From Gallionella sp. (GTDB taxonomy: Bacteria; Pseudomonadota; Gammaproteobacteria; Burkholderiales; Gallionellaceae), in the NCBI GenBank assembly GCA_028714075.1, contig JAQTMZ010000007.1, positions 141,466 to 196,464 on the forward strand: a stretch of DNA of 54,999 nt, read 5' to 3'. The notes under the pieces are model-generated. The model was not told the origin of the DNA, did no database searches, and saw only the letters and a list, made by a program, of their open reading frames with translations. Position 1 is the stretch's first letter. Each line of letters begins with the position of its first letter. Positions 8,190 through 15,899 of the stretch are shown here, in pieces. The translations under genes were made by a program, and so were the position numbers.

Positions 8190-8777
8190 TTATTTGCCGT
8201 TCAGATCATCATCCTTGTAATACTTGGTGCCCTGAATCGTGGCCTGCAACGCAAGCCCGTTTTCGGTGAGCTGGTACAAGTCCACACCGGGCGCAACGGT
8301 AATCGCGCCCGCTACAGCCCCGCCTTTTGTGCCCGACTTGGCGGCAGCATCCGCCTGTGCGTCGGCCGCCCATCCGCTCTCGGTGAATTGCTTTAAAGTC
8401 TTGGCAGTCGAGAATACGAAAATGCCCCGGAAGTCCTTCACGCCCAACCCGAACCCGACACCGCCGGAAATCATCTTCATGTAAATATCCCTGCCGGTCC
8501 GGTTGTCATGCGCCACGCCGGAGCCGCCCGCCGCCGAAAGAAGAATCAGGTTTACCCCGATGTTGCTGAACACGGCATACCCCGCTGCTTTTTGAATATC
8601 GCCCCTGGCGGCAGGATGCACTTTGTACAATTTCGCCAGCGTCTCGCTGCGCATTTTCCGTATTTCCGCTCTCTTCTCTTCCGGGGATGCGGCGGCCGCC
8701 GCACCGGCAAAGCCCGAAAGAAAAATCCCGACAGCCAAGGCTGCCAGAATATGCATGCGATAAGTACCTGGTTTCAC
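8190..8777 (-). CDS. SYLF/Ysc84-type lipid-binding protein, exported
   Basis: The gene begins with GTG at 8777, supported by AAGGAGTG upstream. The product of 195 residues has a signal peptide (about 1-29, cleavage near AAAA|SPEE), so it is periplasmic. The SYLF/Ysc84 domain fills the rest: a helix with KAAGYAVFSNIGVN, then glycine-rich strands (GGSGVAHD, GGVGFGLGVKDFRGIFVF) and a C-terminal LYQLTENGLALQ. Eukaryotic SYLF proteins bind phosphoinositides; bacterial ones are abundant envelope proteins of unclear role. It sits alone between two toxin-antitoxin pairs. Confidence 0.88.
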   Translation of the reverse strand: MKPGTYRMHILAALAVGIFLSGFAGAAAAASPEEKRAEIRKMRSETLAKLYKVHPAARGDIQKAAGYAVFSNIGVNLILLSAAGGSGVAHDNRTGRDIYMKMISGGVGFGLGVKDFRGIFVFSTAKTLKQFTESGWAADAQADAAAKSGTKGGAVAGAITVAPGVDLYQLTENGLALQATIQGTKYYKDDDLNGK

Positions 8778-8906
8778 GATTTCACTCCTTGGCGCACATT
8801 GTTGATGAATGGTGATTCTACACTGCGGAACCGGCTTAACGTCGGCTTCTATTGTTCTGGGAGCTGACGCGGAAATTTAAATTGAACCTGATTCTATTAG
8901 CCGTGA

Positions 8907-9233
8907 TTATTTCTCGCTCTCATCCGCCGGATAATTTCGCCGTTGGTGCATACAGTGGAAGATGGTGCAATCGCCGGTGCGGTTATGGCGCACAAAAATC
9001 AGCGTGAAAGGTACGCGATGGCCGACCGGTAGTTCGCGTGTGCCAGCGACAACGCCGAGGCGACCAGACGCAGCAATGGGCGATGCAATCAGGGAATGTG
9101 CCGCTTCTTCAATAATCTTGCGCATCCGCTTTGCAGCGGCAGGGTTACGCTCGGCATACCAAGCGAGAGACTCAGCCAGTTCGGCAATTGCCTCGGGATG
9201 CCAATCAAGCCGCTTGCTTTTCGTTCCTGGCAT
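8907..9233 (-). CDS. ParE/RelE-family toxin
   Basis: This 108-residue basic protein follows the ParE fold: a helical start (LDWHPEAIAELAESLAWYAE), a loop, then strands RELPVGHRVPFTLIFVRH and CTIFHCMHQRR. The closing strand of ParE toxins usually carries HxxR, matched here by HCMHQRR. ParE members poison gyrase and RelE members cleave mRNA on the ribosome; the subtype cannot be fixed here. Its start lies inside the antitoxin gene, a 29-bp overlap. Confidence 0.85.
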   Translation of the reverse strand: MPGTKSKRLDWHPEAIAELAESLAWYAERNPAAAKRMRKIIEEAAHSLIASPIAASGRLGVVAGTRELPVGHRVPFTLIFVRHNRTGDCTIFHCMHQRRNYPADESEK

Positions 9234-9450
9234 GACGTTCGATCAAGTTGTCGAGCTGTTGCATCGCATCATCGTGGGAGACGCGCTCAACGCCTTGCAT
9301 ACGCGCCTTGACCGCCTTGATCGCGTATTCGGTCGCATCAAAACCATCGCGCAGCACATGTTTGAGAACTTCTTTAGGTGTGCGCCCCGCCTCATGGGCG
9401 AGCTTTTCCAAACGGCGTGTATCAGCTTGAGATAGGGTCAGTGTATCCAT
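9205..9450 (-). CDS. Antitoxin partner of the ParE-like toxin
   Basis: I place the start at the ATG at 9450, five bases after GGAGGAC; an alternative in-frame ATG is 12 bp upstream. The 81-residue product begins MDTLTLSQADTRRLEKLA, a ribbon-helix-helix-like segment, and continues with a helix GRTPKEVLKHVLRDG and a charged C-terminal tail suited to binding the toxin. It overlaps the toxin gene by 29 bp. The pair probably autoregulates. Confidence 0.78.
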   Translation of the reverse strand: MDTLTLSQADTRRLEKLAHEAGRTPKEVLKHVLRDGFDATEYAIKAVKARMQGVERVSHDDAMQQLDNLIERHARNEKQAA

Positions 9451-9545
9451 GATGTCCTCCATAACGGGGGTAAGTATAGCGCAGCGACGCTATTTATTGC
9501 GTTGGGTTGTTGCGGCGGGAATACGCTGCACTGTGCGATGCGGGT

Positions 9546-9644
9546 TCAGCTATTTTGCTGCAAGCGGTTCAGCGTCTTGGCGATTTCCAGCAGGTGCGCT
9601 GATTGTCTGCCGACAGCGTGCGGGAATGCTGGCGGGGAATTAGC
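9546..9644 (-). pseudogene. Possible C-terminal gene remnant
   Basis: An open stretch of 33 codons without a start, between stops, reads ...GRQSAHLLEIAKTLNRLQQNS on the minus strand. The amphipathic helix looks protein-like, not random. It lies just after the stop of the Ham1-kinase gene and before the antitoxin promoter. It may be the tail of a gene lost when the accessory genes were assembled. The family is not recognised. Confidence 0.25.
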
Positions 9645-9654
9645 TCAGGGAATT

Positions 9655-11235
9655 TCAAATGGAAGCTGATCCTTTGTAGTTAGTGCTACCCAATAATATG
9701 CGAGCCTTGCCGTAACCGGTATTGGATAGCCGATATTTCCTTTTTCCATCGATCAATTTGATTTCATAGTACGGATGAAAAGTCTGGTTGAAATATCGGC
9801 TGATATTATTTTTGCTCTTGGGCTTGTCTTCCAGATTGAAATGTTGATTGATTAGCTGCGCAATTTCAGTGGTTGTGAAGTACTCCCTGCTTTGCCATTT
9901 ATCGGAGAGCGCCAGTAAAATCAATTCCTCCAGTCTGCTTGGTGGCACTTGATTTTTGGGTTTATTTTTTTCATCGAATGGATAGGGTATCTGGGTATAG
10001 CGTGCCTCAAAACTATTGAAGTAACTATCTAGGCTCCCGTTATTTTCAATCCGGTTCGATGCAAAACATCTTTCCAGCTCCGCAAGGCCCATCGCCGCCT
10101 GCTGGGCGTCGCGTCGCACAAATGCCTCCTGGTCTTCAGCTTCGCCTTCACGCCGACGTATCGATGAACGTTCATAACGGGTTGCCTGATCGGCGGCGAC
10201 GTAAACAACCTCAACCGGGTATTTTCCCGTGTAGTGATCGCAGAACCATTCAATTTCTGCCGGCGAGCGAAAACCCGTGACAATCACCGGAACCGGTTTG
10301 TTTTGCCGGATGTTTTGTAAAACTTGCTCGGCCACAATTTCAGGTTGATCGCGCAATGCCTGCTCCGCAAAATCTCCAATGTCGGTTACAGGAGAAGCCC
10401 CGTGGCGCTGGTAATAACTCAGGTACATAAAATCGCTGGCCTCGATATGATAGTAGCCATACCGCTCCGCCAGATATTCGGCCAGTGTTGTTTTACCGGC
10501 ACAGGAAGGGCCACATACAATGAACAGGCGAGAGTCGAAGCCAAAGCTGGTTTGTACTTCAGGCTCGCTGCGGCGGGATATTTTTTGACGGCTTTCCAGA
10601 AACTCCAGCATTTCCTGAAAAGCGTGCGCGCGAAAATCATGTTTGTCCGCCTCTGTTATAGGCAGCATGCTGATCGGTTGCGCACAACCATCCGGGACAA
10701 ACCATTTATTGAATGTCCGGTTGTCCAGCCACGGATACATCGGGTTGGTGTCAAATGCCAATTCTTGTTCTGTGACATTGCCTGATGCCATACTGGTAAA
10801 ACACTTGTAGCTTTTGCCATCTGCTCCAAGCCACTCTGGCGGGAGGTGTAATACCAAATCAGAGCGAACGGTAGCACGCCGGTTATTGCCCGATGCTTTG
10901 AGTTGCGCGTCCAGCGTTGCGAAATCGGTTTCTGCCATCCAGTACTTCACATCCAGCCCCGGTGTTTCGCGCTCTGTGCTCAGCGCATCAATCGTGACCG
11001 ATGTATCTTCGATGAAGAAAAATTCGCTGCCTGGAGCCGCTTTCTGCCATCGTTGCAAAGCATCCCGATAACTCGATTCGATCAACTGCTCGCGGTCATA
11101 AATACGCGGCTCGACATAAGGCGCTCCGAAGGTTTTCTCGCGAAACCCAACTACCCGCACCGCGTAATCCCGGCACAGATAGCGCGCGTGGGCAAGCTTG
11201 ATCCGGCTGGAAGTAAAGAAAATAAGCTCAACCAT
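9655..11235 (-). CDS. Ham1-like/P-loop kinase/winged-helix fusion protein
   Basis: This gene has three parts. Residues 1 to about 200 resemble Ham1/ITPase nucleotide pyrophosphatases (FFTSSRIKLAHARYLC at the start, FIEDTSVTIDAL and PGLDVKYWM in the middle). Next comes a small-nucleotide-kinase-like AAA/P-loop domain with Walker A GPSCAGKTT at about 242-250. A winged-helix-like region lies at about 430-510 (FTTTEIAQLINQHF... ISRYFNQTF). I use the ATG at 11235 (GGAG upstream, 526 residues); an in-frame ATG at 11256 adds seven residues. It overlaps the GHMP gene stop by 8 bp. House-cleaning of modified nucleotides coupled to a kinase and a DNA-binding module is a reasonable guess, not a demonstrated role. 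Confidence 0.75.
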   Translation of the reverse strand: MVELIFFTSSRIKLAHARYLCRDYAVRVVGFREKTFGAPYVEPRIYDREQLIESSYRDALQRWQKAAPGSEFFFIEDTSVTIDALSTERETPGLDVKYWMAETDFATLDAQLKASGNNRRATVRSDLVLHLPPEWLGADGKSYKCFTSMASGNVTEQELAFDTNPMYPWLDNRTFNKWFVPDGCAQPISMLPITEADKHDFRAHAFQEMLEFLESRQKISRRSEPEVQTSFGFDSRLFIVCGPSCAGKTTLAEYLAERYGYYHIEASDFMYLSYYQRHGASPVTDIGDFAEQALRDQPEIVAEQVLQNIRQNKPVPVIVTGFRSPAEIEWFCDHYTGKYPVEVVYVAADQATRYERSSIRRREGEAEDQEAFVRRDAQQAAMGLAELERCFASNRIENNGSLDSYFNSFEARYTQIPYPFDEKNKPKNQVPPSRLEELILLALSDKWQSREYFTTTEIAQLINQHFNLEDKPKSKNNISRYFNQTFHPYYEIKLIDGKRKYRLSNTGYGKARILLGSTNYKGSASI

Positions 11236-12226
11236 CGTGCATGCTCCGCCCGCCATTAGTAGGGCGTGTCAGGAAACATTCGCAATCCGGGCGGGCGCTT
11301 TGCATTCTGCTGACTACATCAGCCACGTTATCCGCTAGGAAAAAGAGTGTCGGCCCTAAACTGGACATCCCGACCGCATCGGCTCCGCAGTCGTAAAGTG
11401 CCTGCTCGATTTCGGCGAGCGCTGGCCCGTATTCCAGCCGTTCCGCCTTCTTCCATGCGCATTCCTGAACCGCGCGCAAGGCACGGCAGAAGGTCGCCCG
11501 GTCAGCTTCGCGAATCGCCGCATACAGGCCGAAAAGCGCGTGGTGCAAGGTTTTATAAACGGCCTCGGCAGGCAGCGGGCAAGTACGCTCAAAAAAAGCC
11601 CGTTCCTCGGCTTCGGATTTATGCGGAATGCCAAGAGGAATGCAAATGCCGATATCCCATTCCGGCATCGGCAGGTGATCCAGTACCAGCGGCGACCGTG
11701 AGGCTGTCACCTGATGGGAGGGTTCATGCGGCTCAATCCCAACCGGCCTGCCAAGGTCGAATACGCAACCGCCGGAAAAATAAGCGTGGATGCCGACACC
11801 TGAAGCCCCGCCGCGCCCGGAGGCCGAGATCAATGCAGCAGGCGATGGCGCGGTACCGTTCATCCGGTGCAGCGCTTCGAGGCAGGCCAAGCTGATCGCC
11901 GTACCCGAACCGAACCCGGAATGCGTGCGCATCCTGCCGCCAATGGCAACCGCGAGGGCGGTTGCAAAGCCTTGCCGTTTTTGCTCCGCATGCAATATCG
12001 CGGATAGGCGTGCCAACTCGCTGGGTGAAAGCGGGTCGGCGCGCTGGTCGTCGATTGAAAAAATCGGGGTGCCGGAAAAGACCAACTCACCAGTCGGATC
12101 TGCGATGGAAAAACCGATCCCGCCGTTGATCCGGTACTCGCCTGCGTGCATGGCGAGTAGTGTCAAGTGGATACGGGAATGGACTACTATTTTTAGTCTT
12201 TGTTGACTGCGCCCCATCTCTTCCAC
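11228..12226 (-). CDS. GHMP-superfamily protein, beta-RFAP-synthase-like
   Basis: About 332 residues. Features shared with archaeal beta-ribofuranosylaminobenzene 5'-phosphate synthase are the start RIHLTLLAMHAGEYRINGGIG (near 18-37, about), the glycine-rich GFGSGT loop (104-109), and GRGGASGVGIHAYFSGG in the middle. The archaeal enzyme joins a hydroxybenzoate and PRPP in methanopterin synthesis. No other methanopterin gene is in the window, so the substrate here may differ. The start is a GTG at 12226, with an ATG at 12217 as alternative. It begins inside the upstream PLD-like gene and overlaps the downstream Ham1 fusion gene, so all are probably co-translated. Confidence 0.72.
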   Translation of the reverse strand: MEEMGRSQQRLKIVVHSRIHLTLLAMHAGEYRINGGIGFSIADPTGELVFSGTPIFSIDDQRADPLSPSELARLSAILHAEQKRQGFATALAVAIGGRMRTHSGFGSGTAISLACLEALHRMNGTAPSPAALISASGRGGASGVGIHAYFSGGCVFDLGRPVGIEPHEPSHQVTASRSPLVLDHLPMPEWDIGICIPLGIPHKSEAEERAFFERTCPLPAEAVYKTLHHALFGLYAAIREADRATFCRALRAVQECAWKKAERLEYGPALAEIEQALYDCGADAVGMSSLGPTLFFLADNVADVVSRMQSARPDCECFLTRPTNGGRSMHDG

Positions 12227-12918
12227 TCATTCTCAAAATATTCCAAATAGTGCTCTACAAACTTACTTTCATTTTTTAAGTGAATGGCGGGTGAGAATTT
12301 GCTGCTCACGTGCGGAAATACTGGGCCAACAATACTTTCTCGATCAATAACCATAATGCTATGCCTTGGCTCGTGTTCATAGAAAGCATAAAAAAATAAT
12401 TTAGGATATTTTATTGAAAGCTCTTCTAGTTGAGACTTTGCGGCTATAGCTCTATTTTTATTTTCTTCATCCAAATAGGAATCTGCTGCAATCAGGATTT
12501 TTACCTTCAGACCATTATCAAGTGCATTCAAAAGAACTTTATTTCTATCGGGTGCATTCTTTTCGCCATTTGCGAAATCATCAAGAAACCTTTTGCAAGT
12601 GACCCCCTGAATCTTTATTTCTTCCTTTGCTTTTTGTATAAGCGGTCGATAATAATTAGGATCATCCCTAGTTGACAAAATATCTACTATTTTTAGGGCA
12701 TCATATTTATCTAATTTCTGAAGCTCACGAAGAGACAAGATTGTCTGGAAAAGTGCCACCACGAAACCCGTCAATAATCCAGAAATTATTGCGGGCCATT
12801 TTGGGTTTACCAGAAAATCGGTGCAATAAAGCCAAATCAAAATAATTATGATGAATAACAAAAAACCAAAAACTAATACGGAATTTTTGACTTTTGATTC
12901 TTCTTTCAGCCAGCTCAT
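12193..12918 (-). CDS. Membrane-anchored PLD-like protein
   Basis: This 241-residue protein has two N-terminal membrane helices (about 13-33 and 43-62) and a cytoplasmic domain of phospholipase-D-like layout: IKIQGVTCKRFLDDF, then a strand KVKILIAADS, and HSIMVID at 186-192 followed by an aromatic-rich end (YFENEWKRW). The HKD motif is degenerate (HxxxxxD, no lysine), so catalysis is doubtful. The gene is much more AT-rich than its neighbours, a sign of recent transfer. It starts in the ATGA overlap with the methyltransferase gene. Membrane anchors of this sort are common among abortive-infection effectors, but that role is inferred. Confidence 0.65.
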   Translation of the reverse strand: MSWLKEESKVKNSVLVFGFLLFIIIILIWLYCTDFLVNPKWPAIISGLLTGFVVALFQTILSLRELQKLDKYDALKIVDILSTRDDPNYYRPLIQKAKEEIKIQGVTCKRFLDDFANGEKNAPDRNKVLLNALDNGLKVKILIAADSYLDEENKNRAIAAKSQLEELSIKYPKLFFYAFYEHEPRHSIMVIDRESIVGPVFPHVSSKFSPAIHLKNESKFVEHYLEYFENEWKRWGAVNKD

Positions 12919-14048
12919 ATATTGCTCCCAATAAATAGCAATTCAACCTTTTTCTCTTTAGCCAACGCATGACAAAAATCTTTCCTTAGTACGCTGACAT
13001 GCTGAAAATTTTGCCTAAAATGATCGGCGATCTCTTCTTCAGATGGATAAGCGCCAGCCAAGTAGGAGAGTGCCACGATGGACTGGTTATGCGCACTAAT
13101 CACATCAAACAGTCGCTCGCGGAAGGTGTGCTTGTCTTGCCATTCACTGATGTACTGGCGCGGCTGAAGCGACTTGATATATGAAGTATTGTGAAGCCCA
13201 TCTTCCCAGTCGGCATAGCTGCTTAATCCTTCCAGAAAATGATAGCGCCTTAAATAATCATCACTGGTTTTCGATTCACTTACATAAGGCGGGTCTAAAT
13301 ACACAAGATCGTAGCCAGCATTCAATCTACCGATGTCGCCGTGCGGTAAGATAGTTACGGGCTGCGTAGCGAGTTTGCTAATCTTAATTACATCGGGAAG
13401 CGCAGCTTTCATTAGAACAGGGAAAGGGGTTTCCCAAGTTACCAAGTTGCCAAATGAGCGGGTGACATCACGGTTTAGGCGTAGATTCAAGTTCGCGCGG
13501 TGGAATAAATTAAATGGCCGTTTCTTTAAACATGCCTGAAATAGGCAGTACAAATACACACTGCGTTTCGCCGGACTTTTGAGTTCATGAATAGCCGTCG
13601 CTGCACCGTCCAGCCAGCGGTTTTCCTTATCCGTGTAGTACATCCCGGCAAAAGTTTTACTGATAAACCCACGACACGGTTTGATACCATCAATAAATGA
13701 ATGCGCTTCGCCGATATTTTTGAAAGGCAACTTGTCTGCCAACAATGCCTGGGCAGCGATCGTGTTGAAAAGCAGCCCGTCATGAAACGTGACTTCCTTG
13801 CCCATCATCTTGAGCAAGAGTGATACGCTAGCCGTACCGCCAAAGCCGTCAAGCACACTGTTGAAAGGCAAGCCTTTCAGGGCATGGTAAATCCAATCCA
13901 ACAGCCGTCGCTTGCTGCCGTAGTAGCGCGTTTTCGGAAAGCTCGATATTAACGGGGCGATGTCTAAAGGAAGTGAAGGCGTGGTTGTGCAGCCTGTCCC
14001 TGGCCTCGACAAGATATTTTCAGCATAGCCTGTGTATTCGAAGTTCAT
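12915..14048 (-). CDS. D12-class N6-adenine DNA methyltransferase
   Basis: A 377-residue methyltransferase of the Dam/D12 class. Motif I-like RYYGSKRRLLDWI (41-53) binds S-adenosylmethionine and the catalytic motif LDPPYV follows at about 250. Between them lies the D12 target-recognition region. It transfers a methyl group to adenine N6 in a short DNA site that the sequence does not reveal. No restriction enzyme is adjacent; instead four other minus-strand genes are linked, the next starting in its stop codon. No strong ribosome site precedes the ATG at 14048. The ORF6N gene ends 33 bp upstream, so both may share a transcript. Confidence 0.88.
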   Translation of the reverse strand: MNFEYTGYAENILSRPGTGCTTTPSLPLDIAPLISSFPKTRYYGSKRRLLDWIYHALKGLPFNSVLDGFGGTASVSLLLKMMGKEVTFHDGLLFNTIAAQALLADKLPFKNIGEAHSFIDGIKPCRGFISKTFAGMYYTDKENRWLDGAATAIHELKSPAKRSVYLYCLFQACLKKRPFNLFHRANLNLRLNRDVTRSFGNLVTWETPFPVLMKAALPDVIKISKLATQPVTILPHGDIGRLNAGYDLVYLDPPYVSESKTSDDYLRRYHFLEGLSSYADWEDGLHNTSYIKSLQPRQYISEWQDKHTFRERLFDVISAHNQSIVALSYLAGAYPSEEEIADHFRQNFQHVSVLRKDFCHALAKEKKVELLFIGSNI

Positions 14049-14081
14049 ATCAAAATGAGTTCGAGTGTGGAATGGTCAGCA

Positions 14082-14618
14082 TCACTTTTCTTTCCACGGT
14101 GCAAAACCGATGGGGCGTTTTTTGTTGGGTTCGGATGGTGCCATAAGCTGGCGGATGGCGTTGATGATCTCGGCGATGGCCTTGTCATGCGCACCGACCT
14201 TGCGCTCCAGTTGGGCGAGCTTCAGTGCTAGCTCTTTGTGACCGGAAAGCAGTTCGCGCATGTGTACGAACGCGCGCACGACGTGGACGCTGGTTTCTAT
14301 GGCGCGAGGCGAATTGAGTACGCTGGCCGCCATGATGGTGCCGTGTTCGGTGAAGGCGTAGGGCAAGGATGGCGAAAACTTCAGCTTGGCGAGGTGATCA
14401 CAATTTGTGACCACCTCCGCCTTTTCGGTCGCTGTAAGTTGAAACATGAAGTCTTCAGGAAAACGCTCTAAATTCCTTTTGACTGCCTGATTCAGCACCC
14501 TTGTTTCAACTCCATAGAGCTCAGCAAGGTCAGCATCCAGCATGACCTTCTGCCCACGAATAAGGAATATCCGCGATTCGATCTGCGCTACGGATGCAAT
14601 CAGGTTTTTGCCAGCCAT
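14082..14618 (-). CDS. ORF6N-domain protein (KilA-N-related)
   Basis: A 178-residue protein with the ORF6N DNA-binding domain in its N-terminal two thirds: FLIRGQKVMLDADLAELYGVETR, then LNQAVKRNLERFPEDFMFQL and the conserved LPYAFTEHGTIMAASVL. ORF6N domains come from phages and large DNA viruses and are common in bacterial accessory DNA. The C-terminal part (about 125-165) looks like a coiled coil (KLAQLERKVGAHDKAIAEII). A GGGGG stretch precedes the ATG at 14618. It is the first gene of the minus-strand cassette and could regulate it. Confidence 0.9.
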   Translation of the reverse strand: MAGKNLIASVAQIESRIFLIRGQKVMLDADLAELYGVETRVLNQAVKRNLERFPEDFMFQLTATEKAEVVTNCDHLAKLKFSPSLPYAFTEHGTIMAASVLNSPRAIETSVHVVRAFVHMRELLSGHKELALKLAQLERKVGAHDKAIAEIINAIRQLMAPSEPNKKRPIGFAPWKEK

Positions 14619-14720
14619 GCTCGCCCCCTTTATCTCTCTGCTTGCCGCGCAGCATTGCGGATGCTATAGGTTTTCGGTGTGGCGTGCCAGCCCAATACCT
14701 ATTCGGACGTTTGTGGCAAA

Positions 14721-14748
14721 CCCTTCGACAAGCTCAGGGCGAACGGTT
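14721..14748. repeat. Dispersed TTCGACAAGCTCAGG repeat
   Basis: CCCTTCGACAAGCTCAGGGC followed by GAACGGTT. The same motif lies beyond lysS at 5699-5795, so copies lie close to both ends of the accessory stretch between prfB and lysS. It sits 10 bp after the prfB stop. Confidence 0.7.
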
Positions 14749-14758
14749 AAGTGGGCAG

Positions 14759-15863
14759 TTAAACCCCTTGCTTCAAACTCGCCGAAATAAAATCGTCCAG
14801 ATCCCCATCCAGCACACCCTGCGTATTGCCGACTTCATAGTTGGTACGCAGGTCTTTGATGCGCGATTGATCGAGCACATAGGAGCGGATCTGGTGGCCC
14901 CAGCCGATGTCGGACTTGCCGTCTTCCAGCACCTGTTTCTCGGCGTTGCGTTTGCGCAGCTCTTCTTCGTACATACGCGATTTCAGCATCGCCATCGCCT
15001 CGGCGCGGTTGCGGTGTTGCGAGCGGTCGCTCTGGCATTGCACTACGATGCCGGTCGGGATGTGGGTGAGACGCACTGCGGAATCGGTTTTGTTGATGTG
15101 CTGCCCACCAGCACCGCTGGCTCGATAGGTGTCCACGCGCAGGTCGGCGGGGTTGATCTCGACTTCGATGGAGTCGTCCACTTCGGGGTAGACGAACACG
15201 CTGGAGAACGAGGTGTGGCGGCGGTTGCCGGAGTCGAACGGCGATTTGCGCACCAGCCGGTGCACGCCGGTTTCGGTGCGCAGGTGGCCGTAGGCATAGT
15301 CGCCGATCACCTTGAGCGATGCGCCCTTGATGCCCGCGACTTCGCCGTCGGATTGCTCCAGCACTTCGACCTGGAAGCCCTTGCGTTCGCAGTAGCGCAG
15401 GTACATGCGCAGCAGCATCGATGCCCAGTCCTGCGCCTCGGTGCCGCCCGAGCCGGACTGGATATCGACGAAGCAGTTGTTCGGGTCCATCGGGTGCGAA
15501 AACATGCGGCGGAATTCCATCGCGGCGACGCGCTTCTCGATGTCATGGATGTCGGCGGCGGTGGCTTGCAGGCTCTCGTCGTCGTTCTCCGCCTTGGCCA
15601 TTTCAAACAGTTCGGCGGCATCGGAAAGATTCTGCTGGATTTGCTTGAGGCCGAGCACCACGCCTTCCAGCATTTTGCGCTCGCGTCCCAGCTCCTGCGC
15701 GCGCTTGGCGTCCTGCCAGATGGCGGGATCTTCGGCGAGTTCGCTTACTTCGACCAGGCGTTCCTGTTTGGTATCGAAGTCAAAGATACCTCCGCAATTC
15801 GGCGCTGCGCAGACCCAAGTCTTGCAGCTGGTTGGAGAGGGCGTTGAGTTGTTCGGCTTCCAT
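14759..15863 (-). CDS. prfB: Peptide chain release factor 2 (programmed +1 frameshift)
   Basis: RF2 ends translation at UGA and UAA codons. Translation starts at ATG 15863 ([16 protein letters not shown]...), meets an in-frame TGA at 15780-15782 after the codons TAT CTT, and continues after a +1 shift (CTT TGA C to CTT-GAC). A CGGAGG SD-like element stands just upstream, as in the classic autoregulatory site. The shifted product is 367 residues and shows the SPF stop-codon recognition tripeptide ([12 protein letters not shown]) and the GGQ catalytic motif ([15 protein letters not shown]). The start lacks a clear ribosome site. The 3' neighbour should be lysS but is now an accessory island. 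Confidence 0.95.
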
Positions 15864-15899
15864 TATTTTGTCGTTGTCGCGTGCTGAAAAGGGGTGCGA

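Noticed and set aside
14594..15847. A 417-residue frame opposite prfB
   Set aside because: It is antisense to RF2, which has conserved motifs; no ribosome site and no family.
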